The notes under the pieces: generated by a model
What the model was told of the DNA's origin: nothing
What the model saw: only the letters and a program-made list of their open reading frames with translations
The model's database searches: none
Assembly: GCF_015354575.1 (NCBI RefSeq)
Contig: NZ_JACAFQ010000011.1
Coordinates: 64,078-128,077, forward strand
Direction of reading: 5' to 3'
Source: Pseudomonas sp. UFMG81
GTDB taxonomy: Bacteria; Pseudomonadota; Gammaproteobacteria; Pseudomonadales; Pseudomonadaceae
DNA: 64,000 nt
Part shown: positions 48,773 to 58,663 of the stretch, one piece after another
Layout of the letters: each line of letters begins with the position of its first letter
Position numbering within the stretch: position 1 is the first letter of the stretch
Position numbers and translations under genes: made by a program

Positions 48773-49459
48773 ATGTCCACCCTAGCAGACAACATTGGCG
48801 CCATCGCCACCCGCATCGACAGCGCGGCCAGGGCCGCCGGACGCGACCCGGCCAGCATCCACCTACTGGCGGTGAGCAAGACCAAGCCCGCCAGCGCCAT
48901 CCGCGAGGCCTACGCCGCTGGCCTGCGTGACGTAGGCGAGAATTACCTTCAGGAAGCCCTGACAAAACAACAGGCGCTTTCCGACCTGCCCTTGATCTGG
49001 CACTTCATCGGCCCCATCCAATCGAACAAGACCAAGGCCATCGCCGAGCATTTCGATTGGGTACATTCCGTGGACCGCCTGAAGATCGCCCAACGCCTCT
49101 CAGAGCAACGCCCGGCTGAGTTGCCGCCGCTGAACATCTGCTTGCAGGTGAACGTCAGCGGTGAAGACAGCAAGTCCGGTTGCGCACCCGCGGAGCTGCC
49201 CGCCCTGGCCCAGGCGGTAGCCGCCCTGCCAGGCCTGCGCCTGCGGGGCCTGATGGCGATCCCGGAACCGACCGAGGACCGTGCCGAACAGGAAGCCGCC
49301 TTCGCCACCCTGCGCCAGTTGCAGACGCAACTGGGCCTCGACCTGGACACCCTGTCGATGGGCATGAGCCATGACCTGGAGGCCGCCATCGCCCAAGGTG
49401 CGACCTGGGTGCGCATCGGCACCGCCTTGTTCGGTGCCCGCGACTACGGCCAGCCGTGA
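48773..49459 (+). CDS. yggS: Pyridoxal-phosphate homeostasis protein (YggS/PLPBP)
   Basis: 228 residues, alanine-racemase-like TIM barrel that carries PLP without clear enzyme activity. The PLP lysine is in LLAVSKTKPAS, the C-terminal phosphate-binding segment is LSMGMSHDLEAAI, and VRIGTALFG ends the barrel. It buffers PLP and affects amino-acid pools. It is followed by proC and yggT, the widely conserved order. Confidence 0.95.
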   Translation: MSTLADNIGAIATRIDSAARAAGRDPASIHLLAVSKTKPASAIREAYAAGLRDVGENYLQEALTKQQALSDLPLIWHFIGPIQSNKTKAIAEHFDWVHSVDRLKIAQRLSEQRPAELPPLNICLQVNVSGEDSKSGCAPAELPALAQAVAALPGLRLRGLMAIPEPTEDRAEQEAAFATLRQLQTQLGLDLDTLSMGMSHDLEAAIAQGATWVRIGTALFGARDYGQP

Positions 49460-49497
49460 AACCATGCTTAACTCACTCTTCCCCTCAAGGACCTGAC

Positions 49498-50316
49498 ATG
49501 AGCAAGACTCGTATTGCCTTTATCGGCGCCGGCAACATGGCCGCCAGCCTGATCGGCGGCCTGCGTGCCCAGGGCCTGGACGCCGCACAGATTCGCGCCA
49601 GCGACCCGGGTGCCGAGACCCGTGCGCGGATCCAGGCCGAACACGGCATCGAAGCCTTCGAAAGCAACGCCCAGGCCATCGATGGCGTGGACGTGATTGT
49701 GCTGGCGGTCAAACCGCAAGTCATGAAAGCGGTTTGCGAAACCCTCAAACCCAACCTGAAAGCAGGCCAGCTGGTGGTGTCCATCGCCGCCGGCATCACC
49801 TGCGCCAGCCTGCAAACCTGGCTGGGCGCAATCCCGGTGGTACGCTGCATGCCCAATACCCCGGCCTTGCTGCGCCAGGGCGTCAGCGGCCTGTATGCCA
49901 CCCGGGAAGTCTCCACTGAACAGCGCCAGCAAGCCGAGCAACTGCTGTCCGCCGTGGGTACCGCCCTGTGGCTGGAGCAAGAGCAACAACTGGATGCCGT
50001 CACCGCCGTCTCCGGCAGCGGCCCGGCGTACTTCTTCCTGCTGATCGAGGCCATGACCGCTGCGGGCGAAAAGCTCGGCCTGCCGCGTGAAACCGCCTCG
50101 CAACTCACCCTGCAAACCGCCTTGGGCGCCGCGCGCATGGCGGTGGCCAGCGATGTCGATGCCGCCGAACTGCGCCGCCGCGTCACCTCGCCGGCCGGCA
50201 CCACCGAGGCGGCAATCAAGTCGTTCCAGGCCAGCGGTTTCGAAGCCATCGTCGAGCAGGCACTGGAGGCCGCGGCGAAGCGATCCGCCGAGCTGGCCGA
50301 GCAACTGGGCAAATAA
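49498..50316 (+). CDS. proC: Pyrroline-5-carboxylate reductase
   Basis: 272 residues. It reduces pyrroline-5-carboxylate to proline with NAD(P)H. The N-terminal Rossmann motif is FIGAGNMAASLIGG, and the family signature is in the second half (AAELRRRVTSPAGTTEAAI). ATG 49498 has AAGGA 6-7 nt upstream and gives the usual N-terminus, so the longer frame from 49456 is not used. It lies in the yggS-proC-yggT row. Confidence 0.96.
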   Translation: MSKTRIAFIGAGNMAASLIGGLRAQGLDAAQIRASDPGAETRARIQAEHGIEAFESNAQAIDGVDVIVLAVKPQVMKAVCETLKPNLKAGQLVVSIAAGITCASLQTWLGAIPVVRCMPNTPALLRQGVSGLYATREVSTEQRQQAEQLLSAVGTALWLEQEQQLDAVTAVSGSGPAYFFLLIEAMTAAGEKLGLPRETASQLTLQTALGAARMAVASDVDAAELRRRVTSPAGTTEAAIKSFQASGFEAIVEQALEAAAKRSAELAEQLGK

Positions 50317-50326
50317 GGAGCCATTG

Positions 50327-50917
50327 ATGAATGCACTGTCCGGCGCCGCGATCTTCGTGGTGCAAACCCTGGTCAGCCTGTACCTGGTGATCGTCCTGCT
50401 GCGCTTCGTGCTGCAACTGGTGAAGGCCGACTTCTACAACCCGCTGAGCCAGTTCGCCGTGCGCGCCACGCAACCCCTGCTCAAGCCACTGCGCCGGGTG
50501 ATCCCCAGCATCGCCGGCCTCGACACCTCGTCGCTGCTGCTGTCGATCATCATCCAGGGGCTGCTGATGGCCTTCGTGCTGATGGTCACCTACGGCACGT
50601 TCGGCGACATCCTGCACCTGCTGATGTGGGCGATCATCGGTATCACCTCGCTGTTCCTGAAGATCTTCTGGGTGGCGATGATCGTCATGGTGATCGTCTC
50701 GTGGGTCGCCCCCAACAGCCACAACCCCGCCGCCGAACTGGCCTACCAGATCAGCGAGCCGGTGCTGGCGCCGTTCCGCCGCCTGGTGCCGAACCTCGGT
50801 GGCATGGACATTTCCCCCATCTTCGCCTTCATCGCCATCCAGGTGATCCAGTCGTTCCTGATGCCGCAACTGGCCGCCTACGCCGGCATGCCACAAGAGC
50901 TGTGGCGGATGATCTGA
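50327..50917 (+). CDS. yggT: YggT-family integral membrane protein
   Basis: 196 residues with two YGGT repeats, each a pair of helices: TLVSLYLVIVLLRFVLQLV with an NPLSQF motif, and IFWVAMIVMVIVSWV followed by SHNPAAELAYQI. The cellular role is poorly defined; members have been linked to cell division or osmotic tolerance. It starts 10 nt after proC with AAGGAG upstream. Confidence 0.92.
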   Translation: MNALSGAAIFVVQTLVSLYLVIVLLRFVLQLVKADFYNPLSQFAVRATQPLLKPLRRVIPSIAGLDTSSLLLSIIIQGLLMAFVLMVTYGTFGDILHLLMWAIIGITSLFLKIFWVAMIVMVIVSWVAPNSHNPAAELAYQISEPVLAPFRRLVPNLGGMDISPIFAFIAIQVIQSFLMPQLAAYAGMPQELWRMI

Positions 50918-50928
50918 CCCACCTGCTG

Positions 50929-50956
50929 CCTGCGGCAAGCCATTGCTTGCCGCAGG
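50929..50956. terminator. Strong hairpin after yggT
   Basis: Perfect 12-bp stem (CCTGCGGCAAGC, 50929-50940, with 50945-50956) and 4-nt loop, 11 nt after the yggT stop. No T-tract follows, so termination or message protection is only likely. Confidence 0.5.
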
Positions 50957-51004
50957 GGGTAGCGCTCTTTAGACTTACGCCTCCGTCAAGCGTGAGCAGG
51001 GTCG

Positions 51005-52144
51005 ATGTCCACTGTCTTTCCCGAAGATTCCGTCGGTCTGGTAACACCGCAGATCGCCCGGTTCGATGAACCGCTGGCCCTGGCCTGTGGCCGCGCCCTG
51101 ACCGCCTACGAGCTGGTCTACGAAACCTATGGCACGCTCAACGCCAGCGCCAGCAACGCGGTGCTGATCTGCCATGCCTTGTCCGGCCACCACCATGCCG
51201 CCGGCTACCACGCCGTCACCGACCGCAAGCCGGGCTGGTGGGACAGCTGCATCGGCCCCGGCAAGCCGATCGACACCAACCGCTTCTTCGTGGTCAGCCT
51301 GAACAACCTCGGCGGTTGCAACGGCAGCACCGGCCCCAGCAGCGTCAACCCGGCTACCGGCAAGCCCTACGGCGCCGACTTCCCGGTGCTGACGGTGGAA
51401 GACTGGGTGCACAGCCAGGCGCGCCTGGCCGATCGGCTGGGGGTCCAGACCTGGGCCGCCATCGTCGGCGGCAGCCTGGGCGGCATGCAGGCGTTGCAGT
51501 GGACCATCACCTACCCGGACCGCGTGCGTCACTGCGTGGACATCGCTTCGGCCCCCAAGCTGTCGGCGCAGAACATCGCCTTCAACGAAGTGGCGCGCCA
51601 GGCGATCCTCACCGACCCCGAGTTCCACGGTGGCTCGTTCCAGGACCAGGGCGTGATCCCCAAGCGTGGGCTGATGCTGGCGCGCATGGTGGGGCATATC
51701 ACCTACCTGTCCGACGACTCGATGGGCGAGAAATTCGGCCGCGAGCTCAAGAGTGACAAGCTCAACTACGACTTCCACAGCGTCGAGTTCCAGGTCGAGA
51801 GCTACCTGCGCTATCAAGGCGAGGAGTTCTCCGGGCGCTTCGACGCCAACACCTACCTGCTGATGACCAAGGCGCTGGACTACTACGACCCAGCGGCCGC
51901 GCACGGTGGCGACCTGGCGGCAACGCTGGCCCACGTCACGGCGGACTTCTGCATCATGTCGTTCACCACCGACTGGCGCTTCTCGCCGGCCCGTTCGCGG
52001 GAGATCGTCGACGCGCTGATGGCCGCGCGCAAGAACGTCTGCTACCTGGACATCGACTCGCCCTACGGCCATGACGCCTTCCTGATCCCCACGCCCCGCT
52101 ACATCCAGGGCTTCGCCAACTACATGAACCGCATCGCCGTTTGA
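51005..52144 (+). CDS. metX: Homoserine O-acyltransferase (MetX family)
   Basis: 379-residue alpha/beta-hydrolase fold enzyme. The nucleophile elbow is [12 protein letters not shown], and the late Asp/His elements lie in [15 protein letters not shown]. It acylates homoserine for methionine synthesis. In Pseudomonas, MetX proteins next to metW generally use succinyl-CoA, but the acyl donor is not proven by what I can see. metW follows after 7 nt. Confidence 0.94.
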   Translation: MSTVFPEDSVGLVTPQIARFDEPLALACGRALTAYELVYETYGTLNASASNAVLICHALSGHHHAAGYHAVTDRKPGWWDSCIGPGKPIDTNRFFVVSLNNLGGCNGSTGPSSVNPATGKPYGADFPVLTVEDWVHSQARLADRLGVQTWAAIVGGSLGGMQALQWTITYPDRVRHCVDIASAPKLSAQNIAFNEVARQAILTDPEFHGGSFQDQGVIPKRGLMLARMVGHITYLSDDSMGEKFGRELKSDKLNYDFHSVEFQVESYLRYQGEEFSGRFDANTYLLMTKALDYYDPAAAHGGDLAATLAHVTADFCIMSFTTDWRFSPARSREIVDALMAARKNVCYLDIDSPYGHDAFLIPTPRYIQGFANYMNRIAV

Positions 52145-52151
52145 GGACCCC

Positions 52152-52772
52152 ATGAGAGCCGACCTGGAAATCATCCAAGACTGGATCCCCGCCGGCAGCC
52201 GGGTACTCGACCTTGGCTGCGGCAACGGCGAATTGCTGGCCTCGCTGCGCGAGCGCAAGAACGTCACCGGCTACGGCCTGGAGATCGACGCCGACAATAT
52301 CGCCGAGTGCGTGGCCAAGGGCGTCAACGTGATCGAGCAGGACCTGGACAAGGGCCTGGGCAACTTCGCCAGCAACAGCTTCGACGTGGTGGTCATGACC
52401 CAGGCCCTGCAGGCCGTGGAATACCCCGACCGAATCCTCGACGAGATGCTGCGGGTGGGCCGCCAGTGCATCATCACCTTCCCCAACTTCGGCCACTGGC
52501 GTTGCCGCTGGTACCTGGCGACCAAAGGCCGCATGCCGGTTTCGGACTTCATGCCGTACACCTGGTACAACACGCCGAACATCCACTTCTGCACCTTCGA
52601 GGACTTCGAGAACCTGTGCCATGAGCGCCACGCCAAGGTCCTCGACCGCCTGGCCGTCGACCACCTGCACCGTAATGGGTTGGGCGGTCGGCTTTGGCCT
52701 AATCTTCTAGGTGAGATCGGTATCTATCGGGTCAGCAGCCCGGGCCTGCAGGAGCACCAGCTCGCGGTCTGA
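52152..52772 (+). CDS. metW: Methionine biosynthesis protein MetW
   Basis: 206-residue methyltransferase-like protein with the SAM-type motif [14 protein letters not shown] near the N-terminus. It works with MetX in methionine synthesis in pseudomonads and related bacteria; its exact biochemical role is not settled. Start ATG 52152 is 7 nt after metX. Confidence 0.93.
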   Translation: MRADLEIIQDWIPAGSRVLDLGCGNGELLASLRERKNVTGYGLEIDADNIAECVAKGVNVIEQDLDKGLGNFASNSFDVVVMTQALQAVEYPDRILDEMLRVGRQCIITFPNFGHWRCRWYLATKGRMPVSDFMPYTWYNTPNIHFCTFEDFENLCHERHAKVLDRLAVDHLHRNGLGGRLWPNLLGEIGIYRVSSPGLQEHQLAV

Positions 52773-52796
52773 CCTCGCCAACGGAGGAATGGGATC

Positions 52797-53231
52797 ATGC
52801 GTCGACTTGCACTGTTTCTGATCAGCCTGTGCCTGGCCCTGCCAGTGCTGGCTGCCGATGCCGCCAGGCCCGAACGCAAAGAAGTGTTCGGCGACGTGAC
52901 GGTCCACTACAGCGCCTTCACCTCGAGCATGCTGCAACCCGACATCGCCGCGGCCACCGGCCTGACCCGCAGCAAGAACCAGGGCGTGCTCAACATCGCC
53001 GTGCTCAAGGCCGGCAAGCCTGCGATGGCGGTGGTCAGCGGGACCGTGAAAGACCTTACCGGACGCAGCAACCCACTGTCGTTCAAGCAGATAACCGACC
53101 AGGGCGCGGTGTACTACATCGCCCAGTTCAAGATCGACCAGCCCGAGACGCTGACCTTCGACCTCAATGTCGAGAGCGGCGGCGTCAGCCATCCACTGAG
53201 CTTCAACCAGGAAGTGTTCCCAGGCGAATGA
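52797..53231 (+). CDS. DUF4426 periplasmic protein
   Basis: 144 residues. A signal peptide ([19 protein letters not shown]) precedes a beta-rich domain ([17 protein letters not shown] ... GQSNPLSF-like motifs). The family is common in gammaproteobacteria with no assigned role. It lies in the metW-rdgB row with GGAGG upstream, and its stop overlaps the rdgB start (ATGA). Confidence 0.88.
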   Translation: MRRLALFLISLCLALPVLAADAARPERKEVFGDVTVHYSAFTSSMLQPDIAAATGLTRSKNQGVLNIAVLKAGKPAMAVVSGTVKDLTGRSNPLSFKQITDQGAVYYIAQFKIDQPETLTFDLNVESGGVSHPLSFNQEVFPGE

Positions 53232-53824
53232 TGAATTTCCAGCAACTCGTATTGGCCAGCCACAACGCCGGCAAACTCAAGGAACTGCAGGCCATGCTCG
53301 GCGAATCCGTGCAGCTGCGTTCGATCGGCGAATTCAGCCAGGTGGAGCCGGAAGAAACCGGCCTGTCGTTCGTCGAGAACGCCATCCTCAAGGCGCGCAA
53401 CGCCGCACGCATCTCCGGCCTACCGGCGCTGGCCGACGACTCTGGCCTGGCGGTGGACTTCCTCGGCGGCGCGCCGGGCATCTACTCGGCGCGCTACGCC
53501 GACGGCAAGGGCGATGCGGCGAACAACGCCAAGTTGCTCGAGGCGCTGAAGGATGTGCCTGAAGGCGAGCGTGGCGCGCAATTCGTCTGCGTGCTGGCGC
53601 TGGTGCGCCACGCCGACGACCCGCTGCCGATCCTCTGCGAAGGCCTGTGGCACGGCAAGATCCTGTTCGAGGCCAGCGGCGAGCATGGCTTTGGCTACGA
53701 CCCGCTGTTCTGGGTGCCCGAGCGCAACTGCTCCAGCGCCGACCTGGCCCCCGTTGACAAGAACCAGCTCAGCCACCGCGCCCGCGCCATGGCCCTGCTG
53801 CGTCAGCGTCTGGGCCTGGCATGA
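53228..53824 (+). CDS. rdgB: XTP/dITP diphosphatase (RdgB/Ham1)
   Basis: 198 residues. It removes non-canonical purine nucleoside triphosphates (XTP, dITP). The signatures [24 protein letters not shown] and [12 protein letters not shown] are all visible. Two adjacent ATGs (53228, 53231) are possible; the first overlaps the previous stop. It is followed by hemW with an ATGA overlap. Confidence 0.95.
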   Translation: MMNFQQLVLASHNAGKLKELQAMLGESVQLRSIGEFSQVEPEETGLSFVENAILKARNAARISGLPALADDSGLAVDFLGGAPGIYSARYADGKGDAANNAKLLEALKDVPEGERGAQFVCVLALVRHADDPLPILCEGLWHGKILFEASGEHGFGYDPLFWVPERNCSSADLAPVDKNQLSHRARAMALLRQRLGLA

Positions 53825-54999
53825 GCGAAATGCTGTTGGTACAACCGGCGGGCCTGGTACTCCCCGAGCTCCCGCCGCTGTCGCTGTACATCCATATCCC
53901 CTGGTGCGTGCGCAAATGTCCTTATTGCGACTTCAACTCGCACCAGGCCGGGCCCACGCTGCCCGAAGACGAATACATCGACGCCCTGCTGGCCGACCTC
54001 GATCAGGAACTGCCTGCCGTGCAGGGCCGGTCGATCAGCACCATCTTCTTCGGCGGTGGCACCCCAAGCCTGTTCAGCGCCAATGCGCTGGGCCGCCTGC
54101 TGCGCGGCGTCGAGCAACGCATCCCGTTCGCCGCGGACATCGAGATCACCCTGGAAGCCAACCCGGGCACGTTCGAGCAGGAAAAATTCAAGGCCTACCG
54201 GCAAACCGGCATCAACCGCCTGTCCATCGGCGTGCAGAGCTTCCAGCCTGCCAAGCTCGAAAAGCTCGGGCGCATCCACAACGGTGACGAAGCGGTGCGC
54301 GCGGCCGACATGGCGCGTGCGGCGGGCTTCGACAACTTCAACATGGACCTGATGCACGGCTTGCCGGACCAGTCGCTCGACGACGCCCTGGGCGATCTGC
54401 GCCAGGCCATCGCACTGGCACCGACGCACCTGTCCTGGTATCAGCTGACGGTGGAACCCAACACCGTGTTCTGGAACCAGCCGCCGGAGCTGCCCGAGGA
54501 CGACATCCTCTGGGATATCCAGGAGGCCGGCCAGGCACTGATGGCCGAACATGGGTACAAGCAGTACGAAGTCTCGGCCTACGCCCAGGCAGGCCGCGCC
54601 GCACGGCACAACCTCAATTACTGGCGCTTTGGCGACTTCATCGGTATTGGTGCCGGTGCCCACGGCAAGCTGTCGTTCCCCGACGGGCGCATCCTGCGTA
54701 CCTGGAAGACCCGCCTGCCCAAGGACTACCTGAACCCGGCCAAGCCGTTCAAGGCTGGCGAAAAGCTGCTGCCGGCCGATGAACTGCCGTTCGAGTTCCT
54801 GATGAACGTCCTGCGCCTGACCGACGGCGTCGAAGCCGAACTGTTCAGCCAACGCACCGGCCTGCCGCTGGCGCAACTCGCCGAAGCCCGTCGCGAGGCC
54901 GAACGAAAGGGCCTTTTGCAGGTCGAACCGGATCGACTGGCAGCCACCCCGCGCGGCCAACTGTTCCTCAACGACCTGCTGCAGTACTTCTTGAATTAA
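53821..54999 (+). CDS. hemW: Heme chaperone HemW (radical SAM, HemN-like)
   Basis: 392 residues. The radical SAM cluster motif CVRKCPYC is near residue 35, then [10 protein letters not shown] and TLEANPGTF. The fourth cysteine pattern of true HemN is absent, and its place next to rdgB favours HemW, which inserts heme into proteins rather than oxidising coproporphyrinogen. Older annotations call it oxygen-independent coproporphyrinogen oxidase. Confidence 0.92.
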   Translation: MSEMLLVQPAGLVLPELPPLSLYIHIPWCVRKCPYCDFNSHQAGPTLPEDEYIDALLADLDQELPAVQGRSISTIFFGGGTPSLFSANALGRLLRGVEQRIPFAADIEITLEANPGTFEQEKFKAYRQTGINRLSIGVQSFQPAKLEKLGRIHNGDEAVRAADMARAAGFDNFNMDLMHGLPDQSLDDALGDLRQAIALAPTHLSWYQLTVEPNTVFWNQPPELPEDDILWDIQEAGQALMAEHGYKQYEVSAYAQAGRAARHNLNYWRFGDFIGIGAGAHGKLSFPDGRILRTWKTRLPKDYLNPAKPFKAGEKLLPADELPFEFLMNVLRLTDGVEAELFSQRTGLPLAQLAEARREAERKGLLQVEPDRLAATPRGQLFLNDLLQYFLN

Positions 55000-55008
55000 G
55001 GATGACCC

Positions 55009-55335
55009 ATGGACCTGGTACTGGACCTGCTCTCGACCGTTTCCCGCTGGAGCCGCAGCAACCTGTCGGAAATCTCGCTGGCCCTGGTGGGCTGCTTGCT
55101 GGTGCTGTTCGGCACCGATATCAAGGGCTGGGTGGAGGGGCGCCTCGGCGGCCTGGCCGGCGCCCTGCGCGTGCCGTTCATGGCGCTGCTGGTGATGATC
55201 GGCAGTGGTGCAGCGCTGATCTATGCCACGCCGTGGGTGGTGAAGGGGTTGGGGCAGTTCAACAACTATGCGCTGGCCCCGGTGCTGCTGGTGGTGCTGG
55301 TGCTCATCGGGGTGGTGGCTGATCGGCGGGGGTGA
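55009..55335 (+). CDS. DUF3392 small membrane protein
   Basis: 108 residues with three hydrophobic segments (SLALVGCLLVLFG, VPFMALLVMIGSGAALIYAT and ALAPVLLVVLVLIGVV). It matches the small DUF3392 family common in Pseudomonas and Vibrio. The function is unknown. It begins 9 nt after hemW with AAGGA upstream and ends the metX-hemW row. Confidence 0.85.
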   Translation: MDLVLDLLSTVSRWSRSNLSEISLALVGCLLVLFGTDIKGWVEGRLGGLAGALRVPFMALLVMIGSGAALIYATPWVVKGLGQFNNYALAPVLLVVLVLIGVVADRRG

Positions 55336-55369
55336 TGTTGGGCGTCAGCCCGCAGAACGCTTGTGAGGC

Positions 55370-55404
55370 AGTATCGGCCCCTTCGCCGGCAAGCCGGCTC
55401 CTAC
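55370..55404. repeat. Single REP element after the DUF3392 gene
   Basis: One REP half (CCTTCGCCGGCAAGCCGGCT, then CCTACG) 35 nt after the gene. It lies at the left end of the 670-bp gap 55336-56005. Confidence 0.7.
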
Positions 55405-55417
55405 GCAGGTACCTGCT

Positions 55418-55447
55418 AAAAGGCCACCCTGGCAAGCCAGGGTGGCC
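55418..55447 (-). terminator. Terminator of the small gene at 55465-55575
   Basis: Near-perfect stem of about 12 bp (GGCCACCCTGGC with GCCAGGGTGGCC) around a 3-nt loop, followed by TTTT on the minus strand. It lies 18 nt past the stop of the 36-codon frame. Confidence 0.75.
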
Positions 55448-55464
55448 CCTCACTCGACTATGCC

Positions 55465-55575
55465 TTAGCGGGCATCATCGAAGTGATCGCGCAGGAAATC
55501 CCTTGCAGTCCTGAAAACGATCAGGATCCGGACGAGCTTCCAGACACGGCTCAGCGTATTCAGCAAACGCTTCAT
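55465..55575 (-). CDS. Probable 36-residue basic small protein
   Basis: Short frame starting MKRLLNTLSRVWKLVRILI and ending FDDAR. It has a GGAGG ribosome site 9 nt before ATG and a clear intrinsic terminator 18 nt after TAA. The first 25 residues form a basic, hydrophobic/amphipathic helix that could sit at the membrane; the tail is charged. No family was recognised. Its function is unknown. The flanking signals, not the sequence itself, are the main support. Confidence 0.55.
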   Translation of the reverse strand: MKRLLNTLSRVWKLVRILIVFRTARDFLRDHFDDAR

Positions 55576-55947
55576 ATGCCTTGGCCTCCGTGTTGGCTGG
55601 GCCAATCTTCCAGTGCCTAACCGGCGCTTCGGCACCTTCGGAGATCATGTGGTTGGCTCCAGTGAAGTGGCCAGGTTGATGGCCCTTCGATGAACATCAC
55701 CGGCGCGGGTCGTAGGCCGCGTCGAAGGGGCCGAGAAACCATTGGTATTCCCAGCCCCCCACTGGATAAATCACATGGGAGCCCAGCGAGCTTACGTGAG
55801 CCGATACCTCATGGCTGTTTCCAGTGTTGTCACACGTAATGCCGGATATTTCCTTGATTGACGGGTTTTGCGGGCAGACCTAAGATCCAGCTGTGGTTGT
55901 CTCCAGTGAAACCCGCAGGCCAAGGATTCGTAACCCGAAGCCCGCAC
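55576..55947. other. Gap with frameshifted coding-like remnants
   Basis: No intact gene. On the minus strand several short frames look protein-like but have no start and are broken by stops or frame changes, for example a stretch ending GGWEYQWFLGPFDAAYDPRR (stop near 55696) and one with NHSWILGLPAKPVNQG upstream of it. A TTCACTGGAG(A/C)CAACCACA-like sequence occurs twice. This may be a decayed gene; the parent family was not recognised. Confidence 0.35.
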
Positions 55948-55979
55948 AAAAAAACCGCCCTTCGCAAGGCGGTTTTTTT
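55948..55979. terminator. Terminator of the lipoprotein gene at 56006
   Basis: Arms of seven A plus CCGCC and GGCGG plus seven T (55948-55959 and 55968-55979). It has the form of a bidirectional intrinsic terminator, 26 nt beyond the stop. Confidence 0.9.
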
Positions 55980-56005
55980 GTCTGAAGCCGTATCGAACGC
56001 CACGA

Positions 56006-56800
56006 TCAGGATCGTTCGCGCGTCGGCTCCGGCGCCAGCCTTTTCCTCCAGTTAGCCGCCCTTTCGCAGCCCAAGGCTTGCGACTGACGCAGCAGCGCCA
56101 AGCGCTCGGAGGGTTCCAAATCAGGCTGCATGGCCAAGAGATAGAGCCCCTCGGCCTTGAACAGGTCGTATGTCAGTGAACGCCCGGACGCCTCCAAGGC
56201 CTCGGCGAACCAGCGGGGGCCTCCTGGCAGTTTGACGGTAAAGGCGTTTGCCGGCGTTGAACAAACACTTTCACGCAGAACCTGCGGATAAAGCGACTGG
56301 AAGGGATCGTCACGCTGCACCGCACGCCTGAGCGCCTGGAACTGCTCGGCCTGTTCCGCCGTGTACTCAAAGACGTTGCCGGCGGGCCTGCACCGGTAAT
56401 AGTAAGCAACCGCCGCTGCCAGGAATCCTTGATCCACCGCCTGATGCAAGCGAGCACAGGGCGCTGGCTGCGGCGCGTCGTCGTGCTCCCTACCAAGGGG
56501 ATGGAGACCCGACTGCCAGAACAGCGCCAGCACCTCGCCCGCATCAGCCGCCTGCTCGATGTGAGTATGCGCCTGGGCGATTGAAACGCTCATCGCCGCG
56601 AGCCGCATAACGTCGTCGGCCTCCCCTCTTGCTTCGAGTGCGGCAAGCTCCCTGAGCTGCTCATTGGCCTGTCGCATCAGCGCCTGGGCATGCACCAGGT
56701 GCTGCTGGGAAGAGATTGGGGGCACACTCGACAGGGCGGCCATCCCAAGGCAAGCAACAAGCACGAGCCCGGCCAGCAACAACAGAACACGAGGTTTCAG
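56006..56800 (-). CDS. Hypothetical exported protein or lipoprotein, probable CTG start
   Basis: 264 residues if begun at CTG 56800. This gives a classical signal peptide (MKPRVLLLLAGLVLVACLG) and has AAGGA 7 nt upstream. The only other starts in frame are TTG 56782 and 56779, which cut off the basic N-terminus. LVAC fits a lipobox. The mature part is alpha-helical and Cys-poor (CARLHQAVDQGFLAA, YYYRCRPAGN, CSTPANAF), with helix pairs reminiscent of TPR-like proteins. No function was recognised. It is a single gene with its own terminator. Confidence 0.65.
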   Translation of the reverse strand: MKPRVLLLLAGLVLVACLGMAALSSVPPISSQQHLVHAQALMRQANEQLRELAALEARGEADDVMRLAAMSVSIAQAHTHIEQAADAGEVLALFWQSGLHPLGREHDDAPQPAPCARLHQAVDQGFLAAAVAYYYRCRPAGNVFEYTAEQAEQFQALRRAVQRDDPFQSLYPQVLRESVCSTPANAFTVKLPGGPRWFAEALEASGRSLTYDLFKAEGLYLLAMQPDLEPSERLALLRQSQALGCERAANWRKRLAPEPTRERS

Positions 56801-56864
56801 AGCGCAGTCCTTTACGCATGGGAGGGGTGCCAGAGGCGCAACAGCACCTCTGGCATGGGGAGGG

Positions 56865-57587
56865 TCAAGCCAGTTTTTCGAACTTCAGGTCCCACACACC
56901 ATGGCCAAGCCGTTCACCACGACGCTCGAACTTGGTGATCGGGCGTTCTTCCGGGCGCGGCACGTAGGCGCCATCGGCCGCCTGGTTGCGATAGCCCGGC
57001 GCTGCGCTCATCACTTCCAGCATGTATTCGGCATAGGGTTCCCAGTCGGTCGCCATGTGGAACACGCCACCGGGCTTCAACTTGCGACGCACCAGTTCGG
57101 CGAACTCCAGCTGGACGATGCGGCGCTTGTGGTGACGCGCCTTGTGCCAGGGGTCGGGGAAGAACAGCATCAGGCGGTCGAGGCTGTTGTCGGCCACGCA
57201 GCGGTTGAGCACTTCGATGGCGTCGCAGTCGTACACCCGCAGGTTCTTCAGCCCCTGCGTGAGCACGCCGTTGAGCAACGCACCGACACCCGGGCGGTGC
57301 ACTTCGACACCGATGAAGTCCAGCTCAGGCGAGGCCGCGGCCATTTCCAGCAGCGAGTGGCCCATGCCGAAGCCGATCTCCAGGGTGCGCGGCGCCGAGC
57401 GGCCGAACACCTGGTCGTAATCCACCGGGCTGTCGACCAGCGGCAGGATGAACAGCGGGCCGCCTTGTTCCAGGCCACGCTGCTGGCCTTCGGTCATGCG
57501 CCCGGCGCGCATCACGAAGCTCTTGATGCGGCGGTGCGGGCGCTCTTCGCCTTCGGCGGGGGTCGGCGTTTCTTGCGATTCAGTCAT
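56865..57587 (-). CDS. trmB: tRNA (guanine-N7-)-methyltransferase
   Basis: 240 residues. It methylates G46 of tRNA with SAM. The SAM site is [15 protein letters not shown], and the family-specific segment [18 protein letters not shown] carries the catalytic Asp. It lies 9 nt downstream of thiG on the same strand, so it is probably cotranscribed with thiS-thiG. Confidence 0.95.
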   Translation of the reverse strand: MTESQETPTPAEGEERPHRRIKSFVMRAGRMTEGQQRGLEQGGPLFILPLVDSPVDYDQVFGRSAPRTLEIGFGMGHSLLEMAAASPELDFIGVEVHRPGVGALLNGVLTQGLKNLRVYDCDAIEVLNRCVADNSLDRLMLFFPDPWHKARHHKRRIVQLEFAELVRRKLKPGGVFHMATDWEPYAEYMLEVMSAAPGYRNQAADGAYVPRPEERPITKFERRGERLGHGVWDLKFEKLA

Positions 57588-57596
57588 CGGGGGCTC

Positions 57597-58409
57597 TTAC
57601 TTGATCAGACCTTCCAGCGGCGAGGACGCGCTGGCATAGAGTTTTTTCGGCATGCGCCCGGCGAGGTATGCCATGCGGCCAGCGAGAATGGCGTGCTTCA
57701 TGGCCTCGGCCATGACGATCGGCTGCTGGGCATGGGCGATGGCCGAGTTCATCAGCACTGCCTCGCAGCCCATTTCCATGGCGATGGTGGCGTCGGAGGC
57801 GGTACCCACACCGGCATCGACCAACACCGGGACCTTGGATTCTTCCAGGATGATCTGCAGGTTGTACGGGTTGCAGATGCCCAGGCCGGTGCCGATCAGG
57901 CCGGCCAGCGGCATCACCGCGATGCAGCCGGCTTCAGCCAGCTGGCGGGCGATGATCGGGTCGTCGCTGGTGTAGACCATCACGTCGAAACCTTCCTTGA
58001 CCAGCACTTCGGCGGCCTTGAGGGTTTCGATCACGTTGGGGAACAGGGTTTTCTGGTCGGCCAGCACTTCCAGCTTCACCAGCGTGCGGGTTTCGTGGGA
58101 CTTGCGACCATCGAGCAGCTCGCGGGCCAAGCGGCAGGTGCGCACCGCCTCGACGGCGTCGTAGCAACCGGCGGTATTCGGCAGGATGGTGTAGTGGTCC
58201 GGCGACAGCACGTCGAGCAGGTTCGGCTCGCCTGCATTCTGGCCCAGGTTGGTACGGCGCACGGCCACGGTGACGATCTCGGCACCCGAGGCCTCGGTGG
58301 CCAGGCGGGTTTCTTCCATGTCACGGTACTTGCCGGTGCCGACCAGCAGGCGCGACTGGAAAGTGCGCCCGGCCAGAATGAAAGGCTTGTCGCTACGAAC
58401 GTTGCTCAT
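57597..58409 (-). CDS. thiG: Thiazole synthase
   Basis: 270-residue TIM barrel that builds the thiazole phosphate of thiamine from DXP, dehydroglycine and ThiS-thiocarboxylate. [15 protein letters not shown] starts the barrel; the imine-forming Lys is expected in KLEVLAD, and the phosphate-binding end is [18 protein letters not shown]. thiS lies immediately upstream; trmB is downstream. Confidence 0.96.
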   Translation of the reverse strand: MSNVRSDKPFILAGRTFQSRLLVGTGKYRDMEETRLATEASGAEIVTVAVRRTNLGQNAGEPNLLDVLSPDHYTILPNTAGCYDAVEAVRTCRLARELLDGRKSHETRTLVKLEVLADQKTLFPNVIETLKAAEVLVKEGFDVMVYTSDDPIIARQLAEAGCIAVMPLAGLIGTGLGICNPYNLQIILEESKVPVLVDAGVGTASDATIAMEMGCEAVLMNSAIAHAQQPIVMAEAMKHAILAGRMAYLAGRMPKKLYASASSPLEGLIK

Positions 58410-58462
58410 CGTTGTTCCTCTGGAAAGGTTGCGGGACTTGCAGGTGAAGCATCGAATAGCGT

Positions 58463-58663
58463 CTAGCCGCCACCGATGGCGTGAACGACCTCAACCTGGT
58501 CGCCGTCATTGAGCAGCGTGCTCTCGTGCTGACTGCGCGGCACGATGTCCAGGTTCAGTTCCACCGCCACCCGGCGACCGGCCAGCTCCAGCCGACCCAA
58601 CAGGGCCGCGACGCTCTCGCCTGCGGGCAGTTCGTAAGGTTCACCGTTCAATTGAATGCGCAT
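58463..58663 (-). CDS. thiS: Sulfur carrier protein ThiS
   Basis: 66-residue ubiquitin-like protein ending in Gly-Gly-Gly, so the terminal Gly-Gly required for adenylation and thiocarboxylation is present. ATG 58663 gives the family N-terminus [13 protein letters not shown]. It donates sulfur to ThiG, encoded 53 nt downstream. No TPP riboswitch was seen upstream. Confidence 0.94.
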   Translation of the reverse strand: MRIQLNGEPYELPAGESVAALLGRLELAGRRVAVELNLDIVPRSQHESTLLNDGDQVEVVHAIGGG

